From positions 1-64,000 of the forward strand of contig DASWMZ010000224.1 of assembly GCA_036399495.1 (NCBI GenBank): a stretch of 64,000 bases of DNA. The letters run 5' to 3'. Of this stretch, positions 1 to 8,614 are shown piece after piece. A model generated the notes under the pieces. The model saw nothing but the letters and a program-made list of their open reading frames with translations, ran no database searches and was not told the origin of the DNA. Positions within the stretch are counted from its first letter, which is position 1. Each line of letters begins with the position of its first letter. Made by a program: the position numbers and the translations under genes. The stretch is from Paradesertivirga sp036399495 (GTDB taxonomy: Bacteria > Bacteroidota > Bacteroidia > Sphingobacteriales > Sphingobacteriaceae).

Positions 1-1136
1 ATATCACATTTGCCCAAATAGCTCAAAATAAACAAGTAACCGTTCAGGCCTTTTTTATGGATGAAACGGAGATTACAAATAGTAAATATCGCCAGTTTGT
101 AAACTGGGTTAGAGATTCGATTGCCATTAAAGATTATCTTCAAGACCCTGCTTACTTATTAAAGCCTAAAAAAGGCACGCCAGACCCGAATGCCCCTCAA
201 TATATCGACTGGAAAAAAGCTAAGACAGTTTGGAGTAATAAAAAAGGCACTGCAGGCAATGCCGCTAAATTACAGGCAATGTATTACCAAGGCGAAGACA
301 AGATATTTGACAAAAATGAGCTTGATGTACGCATTCTTAAATACAATTTTGCGATTATGAAATTCAGGGAAGCTGCAAACTTCCGTACTGATAAATCAAG
401 AAAACGTTCAGATAATATATTACGTGATACAGTAGCAATCTATCCGGATACACTTGTATGGCTATCTGATTTTGCTTATGCTCAAAATGAACCTTTAACA
501 CAAGGATACTTTTCACACCCTGCTTTCAAAGATTATCCTGTTGTAGGTGTAACATGGCGTCAGGCCCGTGCGTTTACCGTATGGCGCACACGCTTATATT
601 CGGCTTATGCACATAGCAGGAAAATGCCTGAATACATCCGTGCAGATTATATGTTACCAACTGAAGCAGAATTTGAATTCGCTGCCCGCGGTGGAAGAAT
701 TGGCAACGATTACCCTTGGGGTGGTCCTTACATCAGAAATGCTAAGGGCTGTTTAATGGCTAACTTTAAGCCTGGCCGTGGTAATTATATTGATGATGGT
801 GGCCCATTTACTGTAAACGTTAAGTCTTATTATCCTAATGATTTTGGTCTATATAATATGGCAGGAAATGTTTCAGAATGGACTTCTTCAGCATTTGACG
901 AATCTGCATCGACCTTTACCCATGACTTGAACCCTACATTTAATTATGAAGCTAAATCCGGTGACTCGGAAGTACTGAAACGCAAAACTGTTAGAGGCGG
1001 TTCATGGAAAGACATTGGTTACTTCTTGCAAAACTCTACAAGAAGCTTTGAATATCAAGACACTGCAAAATCTTATGTTGGCTTCCGTTGTGTAACGCAC
1101 TTCCCTGGAAGAGATATAAGAGACAAAAGACAATAA
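1..1136 (+). CDS. gldK: Gliding motility / type IX secretion lipoprotein GldK (5' end outside window)
   Basis: Outer-membrane-associated component of the type IX secretion system, which in the family forms a periplasmic ring with GldN. The reading frame is open from base 3, before the first ATG at 57, so the N-terminus with its lipoprotein signal lies upstream of the window. What remains is essentially a formylglycine-generating-enzyme (FGE/sulfatase-modifying) fold: FFMDETEITNSKYRQF near the start, GVTWRQARAFTVWRTR in the middle, then YNMAGNVSEWTSSAFDES, VRGGSWKD and YVGFRCV at the end. This fold is used structurally in GldK and need not be catalytic. It is followed by gldL, gldM and gldN in the canonical order, which makes the identification secure. 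P. gingivalis calls the homologue PorK. Confidence 0.95.
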   Translation, partial: ITFAQIAQNKQVTVQAFFMDETEITNSKYRQFVNWVRDSIAIKDYLQDPAYLLKPKKGTPDPNAPQYIDWKKAKTVWSNKKGTAGNAAKLQAMYYQGEDKIFDKNELDVRILKYNFAIMKFREAANFRTDKSRKRSDNILRDTVAIYPDTLVWLSDFAYAQNEPLTQGYFSHPAFKDYPVVGVTWRQARAFTVWRTRLYSAYAHSRKMPEYIRADYMLPTEAEFEFAARGGRIGNDYPWGGPYIRNAKGCLMANFKPGRGNYIDDGGPFTVNVKSYYPNDFGLYNMAGNVSEWTSSAFDESASTFTHDLNPTFNYEAKSGDSEVLKRKTVRGGSWKDIGYFLQNSTRSFEYQDTAKSYVGFRCVTHFPGRDIRDKRQ

Positions 1137-1196
1137 TATCATCTCATCTTATTTAACACATCTAGTAACAATCTATTAACTATCTCAAATCTTATT

Positions 1197-2012
1197 ATGG
1201 CTGGTAAATCATCTTTTAAATTAGAGCCACTTCACACCGCAATTTCCTGGGGTGCAAGTGTGGTAATCATTGGTGCATTATTTAAAATCCTTCACCTTGG
1301 AGGTATCTGGGGAAACTATATGATTGGTGCGGGACTGGGTGTTGAAGCATTTTTATTTTTTCTTACCGGTTTCTTTGCTCCGGCTAAGGATCCGGCTTGG
1401 GACAAGGTTTATCCTGAATTACGTGAAGACTTTGATGGAGAACTACCAAAATCGACTGTACGTGCAAACGCACCTTCATCATCACCTTCTTCAACAGCAG
1501 CCCTTGATAAGATGCTGGTAGATGCAAAAATTGGTCCTGAATTAATTGAAAGCTTAGGCACAGGTTTAAGAACCTTTGGCGACAAAGTTGCGACAATATC
1601 AAATATTGCAGATGCTTCGACTGCTACAAACGAATTTACAAATAAGATAAAAGTTGCCAGTGCAAGTTATGATAAGTTGAGCACGTCTTTCGACAAAGCA
1701 TCCGCCAACTTACAGGAAATGGCTAACTCAAATATTGACTCTAAAGCTTATCACGATCAGGTTAATAGCCTGGCAAGAAATCTTTCGGCTTTAAATGCAG
1801 TTTACGAACTGGAACTACAAGACTCAAGCGCTCACTTAAAATCAATGAACAAATTTTATCAGAATCTTTCATTAACCATGCAAAACTTTAACGAGTCTAT
1901 GGATGATTCTAAACAATTTAAAGAAGAAGTTGGTCGCTTGTCGAAGAATCTCGCTTCCTTAAATGCTGTATACGGAAACATGCTTTCTGCTATGAACCAG
2001 CCTCGTGTTTAA
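1197..2012 (+). CDS. gldL: Type IX secretion/gliding motor inner-membrane protein GldL
   Basis: Inner-membrane stator-like half of the GldLM motor, which uses the proton gradient to drive type IX secretion and gliding. Two hydrophobic segments lie at about residues 15-32 and 38-60. The second contains a membrane-embedded glutamate (E50, in GAGLGVEAF), matching the acidic residue proposed to be protonated in the family. The rest is a long cytoplasmic, helical, Ser/Asn/Lys-rich region with two similar segments (SLARNLSALNAVYELEL and RLSKNLASLNAVYGNML), suggesting an internal repeat. It lies 60 bases after gldK and 39 bases before gldM, presumably one operon. Confidence 0.95.
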   Translation: MAGKSSFKLEPLHTAISWGASVVIIGALFKILHLGGIWGNYMIGAGLGVEAFLFFLTGFFAPAKDPAWDKVYPELREDFDGELPKSTVRANAPSSSPSSTAALDKMLVDAKIGPELIESLGTGLRTFGDKVATISNIADASTATNEFTNKIKVASASYDKLSTSFDKASANLQEMANSNIDSKAYHDQVNSLARNLSALNAVYELELQDSSAHLKSMNKFYQNLSLTMQNFNESMDDSKQFKEEVGRLSKNLASLNAVYGNMLSAMNQPRV

Positions 2013-2051
2013 TTAATTGTTTAATTGATCTTACAAAAATCTAAATAACGC

Positions 2052-3584
2052 ATGGCTGGAGGTAAAGAATCTGCAAGGCAGAAGATGATTAATATCATGT
2101 ATTTGGTATTACTCGCAATGCTTGCATTGAATGTTTCCGATACAATATTAAATGCCTTTAAAAACATTAACGATAGTTTAATTGCATCATCAACAAACGT
2201 TGAAACAAGTGTTAGTCAATTGATGACTTCGTTTGAAAATACAAAATTAAAGGAGCAGCCCGATAGGGCAAGACCGGTATTCGAAAAGGCTAAAAAAGCG
2301 AGAGCGATTGGTGAAGACCTAAGTAAATATATTGATGAACTTAAAAAGCAGTTTCATACTGCCGGTCACGGTATTGATCCCGAAACAGGCGACCTTACTG
2401 AACGCTCTAATCAAGATATTGCCCCAGGCATCATGATTAATAACAAAGAAGGTGAGAAATTGAAGATTAAAATCAATCAAACACGTGAACAACTTATTGC
2501 CTTAGTTGACCCTAAGGATAGAGGCGGACTTACATTTTCTTTGGAAGCAAAAGATGATGACAAGAGATTAAACGGCGTTAAAAAAAATTGGGAAGAAACT
2601 AATTTTGGGGAAGGAACCCCCTTGACAGCTGCTATGGCCATTCTCAGCAAGATCCAAACAGATGTTAAGAATGCTGAGTCTGATGTAATCAAACGTCTTT
2701 TAGGAAATCTTGATAAAGCTCCTGTAATTCTTGACAAGTTCTCTGCAGTAGCTGTGGCACCATCGTCATATATTATCCAGGGCCAGCCTTATACTGCACA
2801 GGTATTTTTAACTGCTTACGATTCGCAGGCCAGTCCTCAAATATCTATTAATGGCTCGAATATTTCAGTAAAAGAAGGAAAAGGAGTTTATTCTGTCACC
2901 ACAAGTCGTGAAGGTATGTTTTCTTATAAAGGATCCATCACCCTAAAACAAGCAGACGGAACATTCAAATCATATCCTCTTCCGGAGCAAAAATACCAGG
3001 TAGCCCGCCCATCCGCGGTGGTATCACCAACTAAAATGAATGTATTTTATATTGGTGTGCCAAATCCGGTTTCAATTTCTGCTCCGGGTATACCAAAAGA
3101 AAGTTTACGCGTTAGTATGAATGGTGGAAGTATTTCTGGCTCTAATGGAACTTATACGGTTAAAGTGAGTTCGGCAGGTACTGCCAGAGTAAATGTTGCT
3201 GCAGAAATAAATGGAAAAACACAGAACATTGGTACCCAGGAATTCCGTATAAAACGTATCCCCGATCCGATACCCCAATTTGCGGGTAAAACGAGCGGAG
3301 CACTTAGTTCAGTTCAGATAAAAAGCCAGAATACGGTTTATGCTAAACTAAACGGGTTTGAATTTGACGCAGTTTTCAACGTTACTGGTTTTAATTTATT
3401 GATAGCAAAACCACGTGCGGATGTAATTTTATTAAAAGCATCTGGTAACGATTTAACACCTGCCATGCGTACAGCAATGAATACTGTATCGCCAGGCACA
3501 CGGGTGATATTTGACAATATTGAGGCTGTAGGGCCAGATGGAAGCAGACGTGCAATTGGTTCCATCGTGTTAACCGCTAATTAA
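2052..3584 (+). CDS. gldM: Type IX secretion/gliding motor protein GldM
   Basis: Partner of GldL. One N-terminal transmembrane helix (about residues 13-33, INIMYLVLLAMLALNVSDT) is followed by a large periplasmic part that in known structures forms four stacked domains reaching the GldKN ring. The start MAGGKESARQKM is typical of the family, and 510 residues matches the usual length. The C-terminal region (IPDPIPQFAGKTSG onward) is the conserved GldM C-terminal domain. The stop is seven bases before gldN, so the two are probably translated from one message. Confidence 0.95.
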   Translation: MAGGKESARQKMINIMYLVLLAMLALNVSDTILNAFKNINDSLIASSTNVETSVSQLMTSFENTKLKEQPDRARPVFEKAKKARAIGEDLSKYIDELKKQFHTAGHGIDPETGDLTERSNQDIAPGIMINNKEGEKLKIKINQTREQLIALVDPKDRGGLTFSLEAKDDDKRLNGVKKNWEETNFGEGTPLTAAMAILSKIQTDVKNAESDVIKRLLGNLDKAPVILDKFSAVAVAPSSYIIQGQPYTAQVFLTAYDSQASPQISINGSNISVKEGKGVYSVTTSREGMFSYKGSITLKQADGTFKSYPLPEQKYQVARPSAVVSPTKMNVFYIGVPNPVSISAPGIPKESLRVSMNGGSISGSNGTYTVKVSSAGTARVNVAAEINGKTQNIGTQEFRIKRIPDPIPQFAGKTSGALSSVQIKSQNTVYAKLNGFEFDAVFNVTGFNLLIAKPRADVILLKASGNDLTPAMRTAMNTVSPGTRVIFDNIEAVGPDGSRRAIGSIVLTAN

Positions 3585-3591
3585 TAGTATT

Positions 3592-4458
3592 ATGAAAAAG
3601 ATCTTTTTACTGGTATTAAGCTTTGTGGGGAGCGTGAGTCTCTATGCCCAGCTTCCCAACTATAATAATTCTACCAAGCCGGTTGAAAAGCAAAAACCGT
3701 TAGACGGTCATTACAAAAAAACCGATTTGAATAGTGCAACAGTTACGCCTTATGCGAATTTAAGGGAATCTGATGTAATGTTTGCAAAGCGTGTTTACAG
3801 GGAGATTGATCTTCGTGAGAAGATGAATCGAATTTACGCGTCTCCTAAAGCGCGTTTAATTGACGTTATTATGGAAGGTGTTACATCTGGAGAGATGACA
3901 GCTTATGCTCATCCAATTGGGGGAGACCCGAACATTAACGAGTTTACCACCATTTTGAAACCTGAAGAGGCTAAAGCTAAATTTGCAGATAGTGTAATCA
4001 TTCAGCAATTTGATAAAAATGGCGATGCTACCGGAACCGGAGCAAAAGTTGCAGGAGAATTTAACCCGGATAGTATTGTTAAATTTCAAATTAAAGAAGA
4101 TTGGATTTTTGACAAACAACGCTCTATTTATGAGCCAAGGATAATTGGTATTGCTCCGATGGTTAAGGTTAAAGCAGCCGGACAAGATTTAGGTGAACAA
4201 CCTGCTTTCTGGATCTACTTCCCTGAAGCCAGACAAACCTTTGTAACCAAAGAAGTGATGAGCAGGGCAAACGATGCCACCGGATTAAGCTATGATGATA
4301 TTTTCATGAAGCGCATCTTCAGTAGCTATATCGTTAAGGTATCCAATCCGGATGATTTACGGATCAAAGATTACGCCCAGGGAATTGATAAACTTTTTGA
4401 ATCTGAAAGGATTAAAAAAGAACTACTCGATTTCGAACACGATATGTGGTCTTATTAA
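3592..4458 (+). CDS. gldN: Type IX secretion/gliding motility protein GldN
   Basis: Periplasmic protein that associates with GldK in the outer-membrane ring of the type IX secretion system. It starts with a clear Sec signal peptide (about residues 1-20, ending LYAQ). The body contains the family-typical RVYREIDLREKMN near residue 70 and GIAPMVKVKAAGQDLGEQPAFWIYFPEAR near residues 187-215, given here only as landmarks. 288 residues is normal for the family. It is the last gene of the gldKLMN run and ends just before a shared terminator hairpin. Confidence 0.94.
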   Translation: MKKIFLLVLSFVGSVSLYAQLPNYNNSTKPVEKQKPLDGHYKKTDLNSATVTPYANLRESDVMFAKRVYREIDLREKMNRIYASPKARLIDVIMEGVTSGEMTAYAHPIGGDPNINEFTTILKPEEAKAKFADSVIIQQFDKNGDATGTGAKVAGEFNPDSIVKFQIKEDWIFDKQRSIYEPRIIGIAPMVKVKAAGQDLGEQPAFWIYFPEARQTFVTKEVMSRANDATGLSYDDIFMKRIFSSYIVKVSNPDDLRIKDYAQGIDKLFESERIKKELLDFEHDMWSY

Positions 4459-4483
4459 GATATGATCATTATAAGATAAAAAG

Positions 4484-4515
4484 TCCCCTGCTAAAATTCA
4501 GCAGGGGATTTTTTA
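4484..4515. terminator. Bidirectional intrinsic terminator between gldN and uvrC
   Basis: A nine-base stem tcccctgct (4484-4492) pairs with agcagggga (4500-4508) around a short A/T loop. It is followed on the + strand by ttttttatt, and on the - strand by a comparable T run. It separates two convergent transcription units, and its first arm touches the uvrC stop codon (4491-4493). Confidence 0.85.
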
Positions 4516-6314
4516 TTGATATCAAAATAGCTAAGCACTGCGACAGTCTGCTTGGCATTTACAACTTTCCTTAGTTCATCTTCGCTCGCTTCGCGGATGT
4601 TTTTAACAGATTTAAAATGCTTTAATAGGTTTTGCGAGGTGGTTTTCCCTATTCCCGGAATACGTTCCAACTCGGTAACCAAAGTTCCCTGATCACGTTT
4701 CTTGCGATGAAAGGTAATACCAAAGCGATGTGCTTCGTCGCGTAGCTGCTGGATGATCTTCAAAGTCTCCGACTTCTTGTCCAAATACATTGGGTATTGA
4801 TCGCCGGGATAAAATAGCTCTTCAAGCCGTTTTGCAATTCCAATAACGGTAAGCTGATTTTCTATTCCTAACTGCTTAAGGCTTTTCATAGCTGACGACA
4901 ATTGACCTTTTCCCCCATCAATAATAACAAGTTGGGGCAAGGGTGATCCTTCATCAAGCATCCGCCGGTAGCGACGAAATACGGCTTCTTCCATCGTAGC
5001 AAAATCATTCGGACCTTCAACGGTTTTCACATTAAAATGCCTGTAATCTTTTTTAGATGGTTTTGCATCTTTAAACACAACAATCGCCGAAACCGGATAC
5101 TTCCCCTGAAAATTAGAATTATCAAAACATTCAATATGTCGCGGAAGCTGATTAAGACGTAAGTCCTTCATCATCTGCGTTAGCAGGCGTTCAATTCTTA
5201 TTTCCGGGTTTAGCTTTTCGTACTGATCAAGTTTTTCTCGTTTAAAGAAGACAACATTTTTATTTGATAGATCAAGTAGCTTTTTCTTTTCTCCAAGCTT
5301 AGGAACAGTGAATTTCAGTTTGGGATCATCAATCTCAAGCTCAAAGGGAATAATTATTTCCTTTGAGGTGCTGTTGAACCGAGTCCTGAATTCAGAAATG
5401 GCAATGGTTAGCAATTCTTCATCCGTCTCATCCAAACGCTTTTTAATCTCTAGTGTCTGTGTTTGAATTACAGTACCGTTCATCACTTTCAGATAATTAA
5501 CAAACGCATGTTTTTCATCGGTAGCTATGTTAAATACATCCACATCCGAGATAGAAGAGTTCACAATTGTAGACTTACTCTGGTAGCGTTCAAGCAAATC
5601 AAATTGCCTTTTAAGGCGATGAGCCTGCTCAAAATTCAGTTCAGCGATGGCTTGTTCTAATTCGGTTTTCAGTTTTCTGATAACCACACCGATCTTTCCG
5701 CAAAGAATATCCTTTATATCTTCAATGCTTTTATTATAATCTTCTTCGTTTTGGTAAGCCTGACAAGGCCCTTTGCAATTCCCAATCTGATATTCCAGGC
5801 AAACTTTATATTTTCCAGCAGCAATATTATCCACCGTAAGGGGAAGATTACAGGTACGTAGTGGGTAAATTTCTCTAACTAGATCAAGAATGGTGTGCAT
5901 CATGCTGATAGATGCATAAGGCCCAAGGTATTTGGAACCGTCTTTTATGATATTTCTAGTCCAGTAAATTCTAGGGAAGCGCTCATTCTTAATTACTATC
6001 CAGGGATACGTTTTATCATCTTTTAAGAGAACATTGTAGCGCGGCTGATGCTTTTTGATCAGTGCATTTTCAAGAAGCCATGCGTCAATCTCGGTGTCGA
6101 CAATCGTAAAAGTAATCTTTGCTATTTTGCCAACTAATACCCTAGTCTTGGCATTTATGCGATAGGTATCTTTATTAAAATAAGAGCTTACGCGATTCTT
6201 TAAGTTTTTGGCTTTACCGATGTAGATGAGTTCGCCTGCGGAATCCCAGTATTGATATACACCTGGTTTAGGCGGAATTTTACTTATCGCTTCCCGATGA
6301 TCAAACTTTTCCAT
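4491..6314 (-). CDS. uvrC: Excinuclease ABC subunit C
   Basis: Dual-incision nuclease of UvrABC nucleotide excision repair. The chosen start is the ATG at 6314, giving 607 residues and the expected beginning of a GIY-YIG domain (KPGVYQYWD, then IYIGKAKNLKNRV). In-frame codons upstream run into the preceding gene and give an unrelated, Cys/Ser-rich sequence. Domains in order: GIY-YIG nuclease (about 10-95), a Cys-containing region, a UVR motif (about 205-240, AIAELNFEQAHRLKRQF), an RNase H-like nuclease (ECFDNSNFQGKYPV), and C-terminal helix-hairpin-helix repeats (ELERIPGIGKTTSQNLLKHF). It lies 23 bases after the penicillin-binding-protein gene, so it is probably cotranscribed with it. Confidence 0.95.
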   Translation of the reverse strand: MEKFDHREAISKIPPKPGVYQYWDSAGELIYIGKAKNLKNRVSSYFNKDTYRINAKTRVLVGKIAKITFTIVDTEIDAWLLENALIKKHQPRYNVLLKDDKTYPWIVIKNERFPRIYWTRNIIKDGSKYLGPYASISMMHTILDLVREIYPLRTCNLPLTVDNIAAGKYKVCLEYQIGNCKGPCQAYQNEEDYNKSIEDIKDILCGKIGVVIRKLKTELEQAIAELNFEQAHRLKRQFDLLERYQSKSTIVNSSISDVDVFNIATDEKHAFVNYLKVMNGTVIQTQTLEIKKRLDETDEELLTIAISEFRTRFNSTSKEIIIPFELEIDDPKLKFTVPKLGEKKKLLDLSNKNVVFFKREKLDQYEKLNPEIRIERLLTQMMKDLRLNQLPRHIECFDNSNFQGKYPVSAIVVFKDAKPSKKDYRHFNVKTVEGPNDFATMEEAVFRRYRRMLDEGSPLPQLVIIDGGKGQLSSAMKSLKQLGIENQLTVIGIAKRLEELFYPGDQYPMYLDKKSETLKIIQQLRDEAHRFGITFHRKKRDQGTLVTELERIPGIGKTTSQNLLKHFKSVKNIREASEDELRKVVNAKQTVAVLSYFDINKKSPAEF

Positions 6315-6337
6315 ACACACAAAACCAGAAAAACAAT

Positions 6338-8614
6338 TTACTTTTTTAAAGCCGGAGCCGCAGGAGTTGGTACAGCAGGTGCTGGCATAGCTGCAACTGA
6401 ATCTACCGTTGCTTTGGGGGCGTAAGCTTCGCAATTTAAAGCAATGCTAACGCCACCCTGTGGGGCTTCAAAATCACCTTTTGTATACTTAAGCTTAGGG
6501 TCTGCATATACTTTTTTCATATATAACGCAAAAACCGGTAATGCTGAATTTGCTCCTTCCCCATCGTCTTCAGATGTAAAGTGGATCGCGCGATCTTCTG
6601 CACCAGTCCAAACACCGGTAACCAGCTGAGGCGTTATACCTATAAACCAACCATCCGAGTTATTTTGGGTGGTGCCGGTTTTACCACCGATAGGGTTGTA
6701 AAGGTTATACTTTCCTTGAAGTCTTCTTCCCGTTCCCTGCCGTACCACTCCTTTTAACATATCAACCATTACATACGCAACCTGAGGGTTCAGAACTTCT
6801 CTAACCTGCGGTTTTTTTTCGTACAAAACGTTTCCATTTTTATCTTCGATCTTCAGCAGGTAAATCGGTTCAGTCCAAACACCCTGATTAACAAATGTAG
6901 AGTACGCTCCAACCATTTCGTATATGCTAGCATCGAAAGTTCCAAGGCACATTGCCGGTACAATATCAGCTGGCTTAAGGTTGATCCCCATATTTTTTAC
7001 CATTGTTCCAACTGCAGTCTCGCCAACTTGCTGCATCATATAAGCTGTAGCCCAGTTTTGAGAATGAGCTAGCGCAGTCTTTAAAGTAATGGGGCCAGAA
7101 AGCGGCTTGTGCCCTCCTCCTGGTGTCCAGCCGTTAATGGTTACGGGCTGATTCAAAACACGATAGCAAGGCGAATATCCGGCATTAACTGCAACGGCAT
7201 ATGTAAAGGGCTTAGCAGTTGACCCAACCTGCCGCTTTCCCATTTGAACCTGATCATACTTGAAATGCTCAAAATTAATTCCGCCAACCCAGGCACGCAC
7301 ATAACCAGCATTTGGCCCGGTTGGTTCCATAGACATCATGGCGTTTCGAAGAAGTAGTTTGTAATACTTAACAGAATCTAAAGGAGTCATCACCGTATCT
7401 AAATCACCCTTCCAACTATATATGGTCATCTTAGTTGGCGTTCGGAAGTTTTTATGAATATCCCCTTCCGTCAATCCATTTTCCCGCAATTGCCTGTACC
7501 TGTCGGAACGCTTTATTCCCTGCTCCAAAACTTGCTCAGCTTCTTTGAATTTGAACGGGTTTCGGCCTTTCCACGAACGTGTAAATTGTCTTTGAAGCTG
7601 AGATATATACTGTCGCTGCGCATCTTCAGCATATTTTTGCATGTGAGAATTAATCGTTGTATAAATCTTCAATCCATCGCGGTCAAGGTCGTAAGGCGTG
7701 CCATCTGCCTTTTCAATATTCAGCTCTTCGAAAATTTTCTGGACATCTTTTTTAAGTACCGACCGGAAATAGGCCGCCGTACCGGCATTATGATCGACAG
7801 GATTAAACTTAACAACCAATGGCTTTTGCTTAAATTCTTCCGCATCGCCATCAGTTAAAAAATCTGCTTTACGCATATTTTCTAAAACTGTATTTCTTCG
7901 TGCTAAAGACCTTTCGGGATTTCTAATTGGATTATAAAGGCCCGTACCCTTTAACATGCCGACTAATACCGCCGCTTCTTCAGGTTTTAACTTTGCGGGA
8001 GAAGTGTTAAAATACGTTTGGGCAGCCGACTTAATTCCATAACTGTTATAAGCTCCAAAATCTACCGTATTAAGGTACATCGTAATGATCTCTTCTTTGG
8101 TGTATTGGCGCTCGAGCTTGATTGCTGTAATCCACTCTTGTAATTTCTGAATTATACGCTTCAGCGGATTTCTGGCTCTGGCTTCTTCCGAGAAAAGGTT
8201 TAGTGCCAATTGCTGTGTGATAGTACTTCCACCCTGCTTCTTGCCTATCAGATTATAAAAAAGTATGGTGAAGGTTCTTTTGAAATCAATACCAGAATGC
8301 GAGTAAAAGCGAATATCTTCCGTAGCAATCAGCGCATTGATAACATTTGGGGAAATATCCTGATAAGTAATATTTGAACGATTTTGTACAAAGTAGTTTC
8401 CTAAAACAACCTGATCGTCTGATATAATTTCTGAGGCAAGATTGCTTTTTGGATGTTCAAGGTCTTTAAATGTAGGAAGAGAACCGAATAATCCCAGTCC
8501 GATGCTGAATAAAAGAATTATTCCAAATGAAATGCACCCAATAATAATTTTCCAGAAAGTGATTGTATAACGGTTTACCTCTTGTTTAGTTAAACCCGTA
8601 TTTTTTTTTTGCAT
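6338..8614 (-). CDS. Class A penicillin-binding protein (PBP1A family)
   Basis: Bifunctional peptidoglycan synthase anchored in the inner membrane: glycan polymerisation plus 4-3 peptide cross-linking. One N-terminal transmembrane helix (about 20-44) is followed by a GT51 transglycosylase domain with the catalytic ATED motif at 97-100 and GGSTITQQLALNL near 128-140. The transpeptidase domain has SxxK at 465-468 (STAK), SxN at 518-520 (SQN) and KTGT at 645-648. The C-terminus ends in an Ala/Pro-rich tail. The ATG directly abuts the stop of the upstream PorW-like gene, indicating translational coupling. 758 residues is usual for PBP1A/MrcA types in Bacteroidetes. Confidence 0.93.
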   Translation of the reverse strand: MQKKNTGLTKQEVNRYTITFWKIIIGCISFGIILLFSIGLGLFGSLPTFKDLEHPKSNLASEIISDDQVVLGNYFVQNRSNITYQDISPNVINALIATEDIRFYSHSGIDFKRTFTILFYNLIGKKQGGSTITQQLALNLFSEEARARNPLKRIIQKLQEWITAIKLERQYTKEEIITMYLNTVDFGAYNSYGIKSAAQTYFNTSPAKLKPEEAAVLVGMLKGTGLYNPIRNPERSLARRNTVLENMRKADFLTDGDAEEFKQKPLVVKFNPVDHNAGTAAYFRSVLKKDVQKIFEELNIEKADGTPYDLDRDGLKIYTTINSHMQKYAEDAQRQYISQLQRQFTRSWKGRNPFKFKEAEQVLEQGIKRSDRYRQLRENGLTEGDIHKNFRTPTKMTIYSWKGDLDTVMTPLDSVKYYKLLLRNAMMSMEPTGPNAGYVRAWVGGINFEHFKYDQVQMGKRQVGSTAKPFTYAVAVNAGYSPCYRVLNQPVTINGWTPGGGHKPLSGPITLKTALAHSQNWATAYMMQQVGETAVGTMVKNMGINLKPADIVPAMCLGTFDASIYEMVGAYSTFVNQGVWTEPIYLLKIEDKNGNVLYEKKPQVREVLNPQVAYVMVDMLKGVVRQGTGRRLQGKYNLYNPIGGKTGTTQNNSDGWFIGITPQLVTGVWTGAEDRAIHFTSEDDGEGANSALPVFALYMKKVYADPKLKYTKGDFEAPQGGVSIALNCEAYAPKATVDSVAAMPAPAVPTPAAPALKK

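Noticed and set aside
6315..6434. N-terminal extension of uvrC
   Set aside because: The added 40 residues are Cys/Ser-rich, overlap the upstream gene, and precede the canonical UvrC start.
7454..7858. A 134-codon frame opposite the penicillin-binding-protein gene
   Set aside because: It mirrors a strongly conserved coding region and shows no family features; treated as a shadow.
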